Shown: in pieces, positions 15,766 through 23,068 of the stretch
Position numbering within the stretch: the first letter of the stretch is position 1
How the letters are laid out: every line of letters begins with the position of its first letter
From: Companilactobacillus bobalius
Lineage (GTDB): Bacteria; Bacillota; Bacilli; Lactobacillales; Lactobacillaceae
Direction of reading: 5' to 3'
NCBI RefSeq assembly: GCF_009764355.1
Contig: NZ_LNUA01000032.1
Span: 1 to 64,000 of the forward strand
Length of the DNA stretch: 64,000 nucleotides
Made by a program: the position numbers and the translations under genes
The notes under the pieces: model-generated
What the model was told of the DNA's origin: nothing
Seen by the model: the letters and a program-made list of their open reading frames with translations, nothing else
The model's database searches: none

Positions 15766-16059
15766 ATGTTAAAAAGTCGGGAATCGCAACTAAACTATTT
15801 AATAACTTCATCATTGAACGATGAAGCTGTACAAAATAATGAAGAATTAACTGAAATTTTACGTAACGCACAATTCAAGTTAGGTAAAGGCGATGCTGAA
15901 AATATAGTGGCAACTAAATTGGAACATGCAATTAGTACTTATACATTTACGCATGGTTTAAAAGCGCCTAAATCAATTGTTGAACTATCAAAATTTTTGC
16001 AAAATGATGCTAACAAATATAAAGGATTTATGTCGATACTGACTTGGTTCGCTAACTAA
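15766..16059 (+). CDS. probable bacteriocin immunity protein
   Basis: A 97-residue helical, soluble protein. ELTEILRNAQFKLGKGDAEN followed by LEHAISTYTFTHGLKAPKSI resembles the two central helices of EntA-type immunity proteins, though less clearly than its neighbour. The ATG has a GGGGGAT ribosome-binding site, and the gene sits between two other immunity-like genes with gaps of 16 and 23 bases. Assignment rests on size, helical pattern and context. Its divergence from the flanking paralogues suggests a different bacteriocin specificity. Confidence 0.6.
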   Translation: MLKSRESQLNYLITSSLNDEAVQNNEELTEILRNAQFKLGKGDAENIVATKLEHAISTYTFTHGLKAPKSIVELSKFLQNDANKYKGFMSILTWFAN

Positions 16060-16082
16060 ATTACACACGGGGAGAGATGTCT

Positions 16083-16424
16083 ATGCTAGATATAAAAACA
16101 ACGAAGAAAGTTATTCACGAGTTATATGACGCTTTACATGAGCATCCAGATCAATCACCATATTTATTGAATATCACGGATGTATTAAGTCAGGTTTATA
16201 TGAAATTGGATACAGTTGATAATCCTGAAGCTTGGTTAAGCAGACTGGTAAATTACATATATATGGAAGCTTTCGGTCGAGTTCATTTTTCTAGGGAAGA
16301 AGATAATCTTTTGATTGAGTTGGGCGACCTCTCAAAGAGATCGGGACTCAATGGTAGAAATCGAGCAAACTTTAATGATAAATCTCAATTTTACGGTTTG
16401 TTTGAAAAAATGCCTCGTCGTTAA
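16083..16424 (+). CDS. probable bacteriocin immunity protein
   Basis: A 113-residue soluble protein, third in the immunity cluster. The ATG at 16083 is chosen over 16077 because GGGGAG is eight bases from the former and too close to the latter. The N-terminal helix KKVIHELYDALHEHPDQSP and the later NPEAWLSRLVNYIYMEAFG segment suggest a helical bundle. A basic, glycine/asparagine-rich stretch (KRSGLNGRNRANF) follows. I recognise it only loosely as an immunity-type protein; context is the main support. It ends at a strong bidirectional terminator facing a CPBP protease gene. Confidence 0.55.
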   Translation: MLDIKTTKKVIHELYDALHEHPDQSPYLLNITDVLSQVYMKLDTVDNPEAWLSRLVNYIYMEAFGRVHFSREEDNLLIELGDLSKRSGLNGRNRANFNDKSQFYGLFEKMPRR

Positions 16425-16432
16425 TGGATAGT

Positions 16433-16488
16433 AAAAATACTCTTAAAGTTAATAGACCTGTGTCTGATGACTTTAAGAGTATTTTTTG
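16433..16488. terminator. bidirectional terminator
   Basis: AAAATACTCTTAAAGT pairs with ACTTTAAGAGTATTTT across a 21-base loop, with T runs on both strands, between convergent genes. Confidence 0.85.
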
Positions 16489-17259
16489 TTATTGGTTTGA
16501 AAGTCTGATTCTAATAGGCAGTTCCCACTTTGATTTGTTATCAATGCTTAAGATATTGAAGGCAATGATGGAAAAGATAAGCATATATATAAGGGAGATA
16601 ACGATAGAATATTTATATTGGGACGGAGAATTATTGACTATCTGTCCGTTTCCAATAGTTCCAGTGAAATCTATGAAGAAATGTAGTAAGAAAGATAGCA
16701 AAATACTTCCCTTACGTATATATACGGCGCCAAATAGACAACCCATTCCAAATGTTTCAAATACTTGCATTATAGTCATGGTCAAATTCTGTGAATGAAT
16801 ATTTCCGATATGATAAAGGGCAAAAAAGATACTAGATATAATTAAACAGAATAGTAACTTTCTTTTGTCCATATTTTTATTGTTATCATTTAAGAGACTA
16901 CCTAGGACTATGCCTCTGAATAAGCATTCTTCGGGGATTGCTGCACATAATCCAATAAGTAACGAAATAAAAAGGTGATTGGTATTAGATATTGATGACA
17001 ATATTGAAATCAATATGAGCGTTATTGAAAATATTTTAGTATTCTTACCAACTGATAATTTAAAGTAGATTTTCTGACGAAATATCAAATTATTTAGAAT
17101 TAGTCCAAATATAAGTTCAACCAGTTTAAATGCAATTATATGTTGCCAATTATCTATTTTGAAATAATCAAAAATTGGTCTGGATATAAAATTGTCGAAT
17201 ATTACTAATAGTACAAAAAAGATTATTTGTTTTTTAGGGAACCTTATTGTGTTTGTCAT
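16489..17259 (-). CDS. CPBP family intramembrane metalloprotease
   Basis: A 256-residue polytopic membrane protein of the CAAX protease/bacteriocin-processing (Abi) family. The catalytic signatures are complete: EECLFRG near residue 110, FALYHIG (FxxxH) near residue 145, and the later HFFIDFTG (HxxxD) near residue 193. In plantaricin and sakacin loci such proteases (PlnI, PlnP, SkkI) confer self-immunity, and the surrounding immunity genes support that role here. Other members act in peptide maturation. It reads on the minus strand, apart from the other CPBP gene, with one small immunity-like gene between them. Confidence 0.85.
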   Translation of the reverse strand: MTNTIRFPKKQIIFFVLLVIFDNFISRPIFDYFKIDNWQHIIAFKLVELIFGLILNNLIFRQKIYFKLSVGKNTKIFSITLILISILSSISNTNHLFISLLIGLCAAIPEECLFRGIVLGSLLNDNNKNMDKRKLLFCLIISSIFFALYHIGNIHSQNLTMTIMQVFETFGMGCLFGAVYIRKGSILLSFLLHFFIDFTGTIGNGQIVNNSPSQYKYSIVISLIYMLIFSIIAFNILSIDNKSKWELPIRIRLSNQ

Positions 17260-17330
17260 AATTCACTACCAATCTAATTAAGTTGTTTAATAATTGTGTG
17301 ATAACTCTAGCTACTGGGTTGCTAAATAGT

Positions 17331-17669
17331 TTAGGAGTGGAAGAATGCTGGACCATTTATTACAGTAGAAATTTGTTGCCAAAATGACTTGTGTTCTACA
17401 GAGTTAATCTCATGTATAATCTTATTTTGCTCAGGACTGAAGTGGTATGTCTTCTTTAGAGCAGCCTGCTGTAATGCGTTATTTAAAGTAATAAGGGCAT
17501 CGTGAATTTCGTTATAATTTTTACTGACGTTATCGGACTTATTTATTTGAAGGTATACTTTTTGAATTGTGGACTTGAGATTGTCCGCATTGGGAGGTAG
17601 AGATGAATTTAGTTCTTTGAGTAATTTGTTTAATGATTTTATTTCGTTGATCTTTTGAGATTTACGCAT
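17331..17669 (-). CDS. probable bacteriocin immunity protein
   Basis: A 112-residue, lysine-rich soluble protein predicted to be entirely helical. The segments NEIHDALITLNNALQQAALKK and HFSPEQNKIIHEI resemble the third and fourth helices of EntA-type immunity proteins. The ATG is preceded by AAAGGA. It lies between two CPBP protease genes on the same strand, 23 bases after the upstream one, which strengthens the immunity reading. I am not certain of the family; an unrelated small helical protein is possible. Confidence 0.58.
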   Translation of the reverse strand: MRKSQKINEIKSLNKLLKELNSSLPPNADNLKSTIQKVYLQINKSDNVSKNYNEIHDALITLNNALQQAALKKTYHFSPEQNKIIHEINSVEHKSFWQQISTVINGPAFFHS

Positions 17670-17692
17670 GGAATCCTTTCTATAGTAATTAT

Positions 17693-18367
17693 TTATAATA
17701 TCGAAATGAATCCAATTATATTTAAAATAATATGCATGAGTATTGGATACATTAAATTATCATCTGAGTATTCGTATATGATAGCGAAGAAAATCAAATC
17801 AGAATATTGTAGGAAAGAAATATTTTGTATGTCTCTCAATTTGTTAATATGAAATATCATAAATAGAATTGTTGTGATTACGATGCTAATAATGGCGATT
17901 GCTTTTCTATTTAAATTGAATCGTGAGAGGAATCCTTTGAGTAGTGTATGTTGAATAAAATATTGAAAAATTACCTCTTCTACTATTGGGCCGGTAATAG
18001 CGATAAGAATGAATAGTATTAAGACGCCAATAGAACCACTGGAATGTACGCCTTTCTCTAATCCGCTTTGATTACTTGGATTTGCTGGAATGATATTTTG
18101 AATTATGATTTGATAGGCCAAATCTAGAACCACAAATATTGGAATAATGTATATGGCTTTAAAACTTCTAAATAGATGATTCAAATCATCTTTGAAATTA
18201 CTTCTTAATAGATAGATCAAAGATATGCATATAAGAATATGAAGTGCTGTGAATATCAAACTTGAAGTAGTTTGACTTAAAAATTGCTCTAATATCTTCA
18301 GAAGAAATTCTGTGACAAACATATATATAAGTATTATCGGAAAAACTCTGTAATTTACTTTATTCAT
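17693..18367 (-). CDS. CPBP family membrane protein with altered active-site motif
   Basis: A 224-residue membrane protein of the CPBP/Abi family. The FxxxH motif (FMIFHIN, near residue 170) and the last one (ILMHIILN, near residue 212) are present. The first motif reads EEVIFQ, with glutamine replacing the usual arginine of EExxxR. The two glutamates that activate water or bind metal remain, so activity is possible. Like the CPBP gene downstream it probably gives bacteriocin self-protection, inferred from context. It is followed after 23 bases by a small immunity-like gene, suggesting an operon reading towards 16.5 kb. Confidence 0.78.
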   Translation of the reverse strand: MNKVNYRVFPIILIYMFVTEFLLKILEQFLSQTTSSLIFTALHILICISLIYLLRSNFKDDLNHLFRSFKAIYIIPIFVVLDLAYQIIIQNIIPANPSNQSGLEKGVHSSGSIGVLILFILIAITGPIVEEVIFQYFIQHTLLKGFLSRFNLNRKAIAIISIVITTILFMIFHINKLRDIQNISFLQYSDLIFFAIIYEYSDDNLMYPILMHIILNIIGFISIL

Positions 18368-18457
18368 ATTAATTGCTAACCCCGTGTTCTTTTTTGATAA
18401 AAAGGAAGATAGGTTTAATTATAGTAGAAATAATAATCCTTTGATTTAAAAGGATAT

Positions 18458-18510
18458 TAACGTTGGGAAAAGCCGTATAAACGTGAGAAATATTTGGCAT
18501 GATTTATAAT
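18458..18510 (+). promoter_or_regulatory. promoter with imperfect direct repeats before an immunity gene
   Basis: AACGTTGGGA and AACGTGAGAA recur with a 21-base period, and TATAAT (18505-18510) follows about 15 bases later. The repeats resemble PlnC-type sites but differ in sequence and spacing from the other two LytTR-type promoters, so another regulator, or chance, is possible. Confidence 0.35.
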
Positions 18511-18542
18511 ATAGTTAGAAGTTAAAGATTGGGGATGTGAGT

Positions 18543-18863
18543 ATGGAGAATCAAGAATTGTTCGATCTAATCGATACGGCATATAATGAGGATCTTTCTG
18601 AGCAACCTAAAGAGTACAAGGATTCACTTTTGAAAGCTGCTCAAAAGTTGTTAGCTGGTGGAAAAGAAGTTGAGGTATGTGCCGATATTTACCAAAGTTG
18701 CCACGACAATTACATTGTTCCTATGGGATTGCCTAGGAATAATCGAGCACTGTATCAATATATAAAGGATAAGTTACATAACCCTAGTGAAAAAGAAATG
18801 CGTGATTTGAATCTGGGTTATGGATTGATTTCAACCAATATTACTTTCGGTTCAATAAATTAA
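18543..18863 (+). CDS. bacteriocin immunity-like protein
   Basis: A 106-residue soluble helical protein. LLKAAQKLLAGGKEVEVCADIYQ followed by NNRALYQYIKDKLHNPSEKE fits the EntA/pediocin-immunity layout of an amphipathic bundle with a conserved central helix pair. The ATG at 18543 is correctly spaced from GGGGA, unlike the GTG at 18537. It is monocistronic with its own terminator and faces away from the CPBP gene. Assignment is by pattern and neighbourhood; the matching bacteriocin is unknown. Confidence 0.65.
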   Translation: MENQELFDLIDTAYNEDLSEQPKEYKDSLLKAAQKLLAGGKEVEVCADIYQSCHDNYIVPMGLPRNNRALYQYIKDKLHNPSEKEMRDLNLGYGLISTNITFGSIN

Positions 18864-18893
18864 AAAGCAAACCTGTTGAGGCTTGCTTTTTTT
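18863..18893 (+). terminator. terminator of the immunity gene
   Basis: AAAAGCAA pairs with TTGCTTTT around an 11-base loop, followed by more T. Confidence 0.85.
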
Positions 18894-19085
18894 GTACAAT
18901 TCGTAATTAGAAATAATTTAATATGGTTGCTTGAATTCTAATTATCCAGTAGTAGAATATATAATTAAATCAAGATGATGTTTATATATTGGTATTTGTG
19001 GGGTATTGATTATTAAATGTTTTTAATACTTGATTGCTAAGTGAAGCAAAATATCTCTCGTTATGATATTTGGAAAAGGGGAACT

Positions 19086-20672
19086 ATGGCAAATTTATCG
19101 TTACGTTTCACTTCTAAAGGGAAGATGATTTTGTACTTTCTACTATCGATTGTGTATGCTTTTGGAAATGTGGTCATCGCTTATATTACTAAGATCATGT
19201 TGAACATGGCACAATATCGGCAAGGAAGTGTCAAACAATTAATAACAGTCGCAGCAAGTGGTGCTTTAGCAATTATTCTAATTATGTTTTTCAATTTTGC
19301 CTATCGTTACCTCAAATTTGATATTGTCAAAGACATCAATGTACATTTGAAAGCAAAGACAATGGCCTACCTGATTGAACAACAGGATGATTCGCAAAAA
19401 GATGGTCTGAGTCTGATGACGAATGACGTTAAACAAATTGAAACTTTAAAAATATTGAACGAATTAACCATAATTACTGAATTCATGTCTTTTGTAGTCT
19501 CAGTCACAGTTGGTTTACTTAATTCTTGGATTTTAACATTACTATTCATCGTTACAACGGTAATTCCAGGCTTTGTTCAGAAATTCTTTACCAAAAAGAT
19601 TCAATCCAAATCAGAAGCTTGGGAAAAGGCTAATGCTAGTTATACCCAGAATGTCAGCGATGGTTTAAATGGTGCCGCAACTGCTGATCTGTATGATGTT
19701 CAAATCCCAATCGTCGGTAGAGTCGTTGATGGTGCTAAGAGAATGGAAAATGCGCTTAAGAGTTTGAATTATACTCAAGCCGTAGCGGGTGAAATTATTA
19801 TGGCCGTAGCGGAGATTTTTAGTTTTATTATTCCTTTCTTAGTCGGTGCCATTTTGATGTTCCAAGGTCATATCGGTGCTGGTACTTTGGTCATGATTGT
19901 TCAGCTTTCCAATGATTTTGTTAATCCAGTTATCAATATTTTTCAACAGATTAATTCAATTCAATCAACTAAACCCATGTGGGATAAAGTTGAGAAAGCT
20001 TTGAAATTTGATGAAGCAAAACCTGTATCAGTTAATAATACGAAGTTTACAGGATTGGATGTTGATAATCTAACTTATAAACTTAAAGATAAGACTTTAT
20101 TCTCGGATTTGGGACTTTCAGTACATCCGAATGAAAAAGTTTTATTGATGGCACCTAGTGGTTGGGGGAAAACGACTCTTTTGAGATTAATACTGGGTAA
20201 ACTCAAACCTAACGATGGAAAAATTTATATTGATAAAATGGACGTAACAGGTGATTGGCAAAAGGCTCATGACAGTTTCAGCTATGTAAATCAGAAACCA
20301 TTCATTTTTGATGATACGTTGAAATTCAATATTTCTTTGGGGAGAAAAGTAACTGATTCTGAAATGGAAGAAGTGGTTGAAAAATCAGGATTATTTAGTT
20401 TAGTTGGGGAAAAAGGATGGGATTATCAAGTTGGTGAAAATGGAGCCAATCTTTCTGGTGGTCAGATTCAAAGAATTGAGATTGCACGAGCATTACTTTC
20501 TAAACGACCAATTCTGTTGGCAGATGAAGCAACTAGTGCTTTGGATCCAGAATTATCATTGGCAATCCACAATACAATATTGAAAAATCCTCAAATTGCG
20601 GTTATTGAAGTTGCACATAAAATTTCTGAACAAGAGAAGTCTATGTTTGATCGTATAATTCAATTTGAGTGA
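19086..20672 (+). CDS. ABC transporter, fused permease and ATP-binding protein
   Basis: A 528-residue half-transporter: a six-helix type-1 exporter domain (about residues 15-290) followed by a nucleotide-binding domain. Walker A is APSGWGKTT, the signature is LSGGQ and Walker B is ILLADEATSALD. I chose the ATG at 19086, which has AAGGGG in front, over an in-frame GTG at 19041 without one. There is no C39 peptidase domain, so it is not a classical bacteriocin leader-processing exporter, although it borders the immunity island. It could export drugs, lipids or peptides; substrate unknown. It is transcribed alone and followed by a structured repeat. Confidence 0.87.
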   Translation: MANLSLRFTSKGKMILYFLLSIVYAFGNVVIAYITKIMLNMAQYRQGSVKQLITVAASGALAIILIMFFNFAYRYLKFDIVKDINVHLKAKTMAYLIEQQDDSQKDGLSLMTNDVKQIETLKILNELTIITEFMSFVVSVTVGLLNSWILTLLFIVTTVIPGFVQKFFTKKIQSKSEAWEKANASYTQNVSDGLNGAATADLYDVQIPIVGRVVDGAKRMENALKSLNYTQAVAGEIIMAVAEIFSFIIPFLVGAILMFQGHIGAGTLVMIVQLSNDFVNPVINIFQQINSIQSTKPMWDKVEKALKFDEAKPVSVNNTKFTGLDVDNLTYKLKDKTLFSDLGLSVHPNEKVLLMAPSGWGKTTLLRLILGKLKPNDGKIYIDKMDVTGDWQKAHDSFSYVNQKPFIFDDTLKFNISLGRKVTDSEMEEVVEKSGLFSLVGEKGWDYQVGENGANLSGGQIQRIEIARALLSKRPILLADEATSALDPELSLAIHNTILKNPQIAVIEVAHKISEQEKSMFDRIIQFE

Positions 20673-20772
20673 TAAAAATCTTTTGTGTTTAAAACAAATA
20701 ATAGCAGGTAATCAAATTACGGTTCTTTCTTAAATTTGGTTGTAGCTAAATACCAACTAATATGGTTGAAAT

Positions 20773-20960
20773 ATGCCGTCGTCCGCAAAAAATCTGTGGG
20801 CCACTGGAACGTGGTGGACACGACTTCAAGCTAATAATTCCGCACTTTGTGCGAAATCATGGATCTTGAAGCTCGGTCTTTTACTAACCTTGCTACGCAA
20901 GCTAAGTAAAATTGCACCACTGAGGGCCCACAAATTTTTTACTACCGACTGGTTCCTTAG
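20773..20960. repeat. structured intergenic repeat, full copy 2
   Basis: Same architecture as the 4699 copy. It starts ATGCCGTCGTCCGCAA; an outer arm (20787-20802) pairs with 20925-20940; GTGGTG pairs with CACCAC; CGACTTCAAGC pairs with GCTTGAAG; and a TTTTACT...AGTAAAA hairpin follows. Arm sequences differ from copy 1 while pairing is preserved. The 79-codon plus-strand frame inside has no ribosome-binding site and is not a gene. Confidence 0.75.
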
Positions 20961-21020
20961 TTCTAGTATTATGGATATTTTAGTATTTTTAATCTACGAA
21001 TATAGAAATTAAATCAAAAG

Positions 21021-21084
21021 AACGGCCTCAATTAAGTATTCAAGATATATCTTCTACTTGAATTTCTTAATTGAGGCCGTTTCG
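21021..21084. terminator. long bidirectional hairpin terminator
   Basis: AACGGCCTCAATTAAG has a perfect 16-base reverse complement at 21066-21081, with an inner ATTCAAG/CTTGAAT stem. It probably ends the aldo/keto reductase gene on the minus strand. Confidence 0.75.
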
Positions 21085-21115
21085 TCTTATTAGACTAAAT
21101 TATTTTTCTTTTTTA

Positions 21116-22111
21116 TTAAAGAATGTTTGTGATAGCTGATACTTCATCACTACTGAAATCAAGATTATCTAGTGCTTTGAGGTTGTCATCTAAATGATCA
21201 ACGTTGGTTATTCCAATGATGACACTGGCAACAACAGGATCTCTTAATAACCATGCTAGTGCTAATTGACTAAGCGTTTGGTTACGACTTTGAGCGATGT
21301 CGTTAAGCTTATTTAGTTTTTTAACTAGAGCATCTTTACCATCTGCGAAGAGTTCTTCGTTAGTAGGATGAATCTTGAAGCTTTCGGGAATACCGTTAAG
21401 ATATCTATCTGACAATAATCCTTCGGATAGAGGTCCATAAGCGATAGCACCGGCACCAGCATCTTTAAGGACATCGATTAGACCACTATCTTCAACATGA
21501 TGATTCAAGATATTCATACTCATTTGATCCAAAACAAATGGTGTGCCTAATTCTTTAAACATCTTAATAGCTTGTTTCATTTCAGGAACTTCGAAATTGG
21601 AAACTCCAACATATAGAGCTTTACCAGATTTGACAATATCATCTAAGGCTCTGACGGTTTCTTCGACTGGAGTTGTATCGTCATAACGGTGAGCGTAGAA
21701 AATATCAACATAGTCTAATTGAAGTCTTTCTAGGGAACCATCAATGTCTTGTAACAATGATTTTCTTGAAGTCCCAACACCATAAGGGCCATCGTGTATT
21801 TCATAACCGGCCTTAGTTGAGATAACTAATTCGTCACGGTATGGTTTCAAGTCACTGTTTAAGATTTGTCCCAACAATGTCTCGGAACTGCCTAAACCAT
21901 CTTTAGTGCCGTCGCCATAATGGTTAGCAACATCGAAATGGAAAACACCTTTGTCAAAGGCATGCAAAATAACTTGTTTACGTTCGCTCAATGGATCAGC
22001 ACTACTGAAGTGATGCCAGAGTCCAAGTGAGATTGGTGGCAACATCAAACCAGTTTTACCAGCATGACGAATATGTTTTCCTTGATAACGACTATCTGAA
22101 GCTTTAAACAT
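21116..22111 (-). CDS. aldo/keto reductase (YghZ/Gpr-like)
   Basis: A 331-residue NAD(P)H-dependent oxidoreductase with the TIM-barrel aldo/keto reductase fold. The catalytic tetrad is visible as D and Y in FDVANHYGDG, K in ISTKAGYE and H in FYAHRYD. The N-terminal RHAGKTGLMLPPISLGLWHHF and C-terminal LAWLLRDPVVASVIIGI match the YghZ/L-glyceraldehyde-3-phosphate reductase branch, which reduces small aldehydes such as methylglyoxal. The natural substrate is not known. The ATG follows AAAGGATG. A cre-like sequence about 50 bases upstream suggests CcpA control. Confidence 0.9.
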   Translation of the reverse strand: MFKASDSRYQGKHIRHAGKTGLMLPPISLGLWHHFSSADPLSERKQVILHAFDKGVFHFDVANHYGDGTKDGLGSSETLLGQILNSDLKPYRDELVISTKAGYEIHDGPYGVGTSRKSLLQDIDGSLERLQLDYVDIFYAHRYDDTTPVEETVRALDDIVKSGKALYVGVSNFEVPEMKQAIKMFKELGTPFVLDQMSMNILNHHVEDSGLIDVLKDAGAGAIAYGPLSEGLLSDRYLNGIPESFKIHPTNEELFADGKDALVKKLNKLNDIAQSRNQTLSQLALAWLLRDPVVASVIIGITNVDHLDDNLKALDNLDFSSDEVSAITNIL

Positions 22112-22158
22112 AGAATCATCCTTTCGTAAAAAAACTCATTAGCTCAATAATATGTCAC

Positions 22159-22172
22159 TGGAAACGTTTACG
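22159..22172. promoter_or_regulatory. cre-like site between aldo/keto reductase and secreted-protein genes
   Basis: TGGAAACGTTTACG matches the CcpA consensus except for the last base. It could act on either divergent gene. Confidence 0.5.
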
Positions 22173-22238
22173 CAAATTTCGATTATACAATCTTTAAACA
22201 TCTTTTTGATAACTTGATTGAGGAGGTGGTGGAGAAGG

Positions 22239-23036
22239 TTGAAAAAAATTAGTATTTCTTTGATATTTTTATTGATAATTATTTTAGCTATAAATATTAC
22301 AAAGTTTAATGGAACCAAAGAAGCAAATAAAAGTGAGAATTCTGAAGAGTTGGTTAAGAACGAAGTCCAATGGAAGAGGTTAACTAAAGATATTCCTCAG
22401 ATTGCTTATCATGATAATTTGTCCTTGTTAGAAAAGATACAGATGAATTATGAGAATCCTAAAGATGGTCATAGTTCAAAGTATGAGGATAAGTTTTCGT
22501 TGAAAGATCATTTTTACACTGGTAATCCAACTATTTTTGAAGGAGTGATATTAAATTTAGAGCCTATGTCAGAAATGGTTGAGACGAAAGCAACTATATT
22601 GGTTAAAAAAGTGTGGCATGGCGACCAGTCAGTCAAAAATAAGCGTATTTACACTGTCTTTAGAAGCGGTATAACAAAGGCCAAATATGCTTTTAGCAGT
22701 ATTGAAGGTGAATACTTGAATAAAAAATTCGATCCGGACCAAAAAGTATTAATGGTTCGAAAAGATATTCCTGTTCCTAAGATAGGAAGTGTGATAATTG
22801 GTTCTTTTAAATCCTTCAAGATGACTAGTGAGGCTTATGATTCAACTCGTCAAAGTATTTATGGTAATAAGTATGGAATCAAATTTGATCAATTCTATCT
22901 ATTGAAGAATCCAAGAACTAATTTGTGGGTTAAAGATAAGAAACGATTTGTTTTGAATAATCCTGAATTTAAAAAGCTAAAGGATAATATTGAATTTAAG
23001 AATCTTTATGCGTTGACCGATTACTGGAATGAGTAA
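22239..23036 (+). CDS. membrane-anchored extracellular protein of unknown function
   Basis: A 265-residue protein with one N-terminal hydrophobic helix (ISLIFLLIIILAINI, about residues 6-20) acting as signal anchor, then a lysine-rich extracellular part. I do not recognise a family; segments such as GNPTIFEGVILNLEPMS and KVWHGDQSVKNKRIYTVF suggest a beta-rich domain. The frame opens with a TTG at 22218, but the later TTG at 22239, preceded by GGAGAAGG, gives a more natural signal sequence; the start remains uncertain. It is divergent from the aldo/keto reductase and ends at a bidirectional terminator. Confidence 0.62.
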   Translation: MKKISISLIFLLIIILAINITKFNGTKEANKSENSEELVKNEVQWKRLTKDIPQIAYHDNLSLLEKIQMNYENPKDGHSSKYEDKFSLKDHFYTGNPTIFEGVILNLEPMSEMVETKATILVKKVWHGDQSVKNKRIYTVFRSGITKAKYAFSSIEGEYLNKKFDPDQKVLMVRKDIPVPKIGSVIIGSFKSFKMTSEAYDSTRQSIYGNKYGIKFDQFYLLKNPRTNLWVKDKKRFVLNNPEFKKLKDNIEFKNLYALTDYWNE

Positions 23037-23068
23037 AAAACTCTCAGCCGAAAAGTTGAGAGTTTTTT
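23036..23068. terminator. bidirectional terminator
   Basis: ACTCTCA pairs with TTGAGAGT, with A and T runs on both sides, between two convergent genes. Confidence 0.85.

Noticed and set aside
16424..16798. Plus-strand 124-codon frame opposite the CPBP protease gene
   Set aside because: It lies antisense to a well-supported gene and begins inside the terminator.
20773..21012. Plus-strand 79-codon frame inside the structured repeat
   Set aside because: No ribosome-binding site; the sequence is dominated by pairing arms and the frame is not kept in the other copies.
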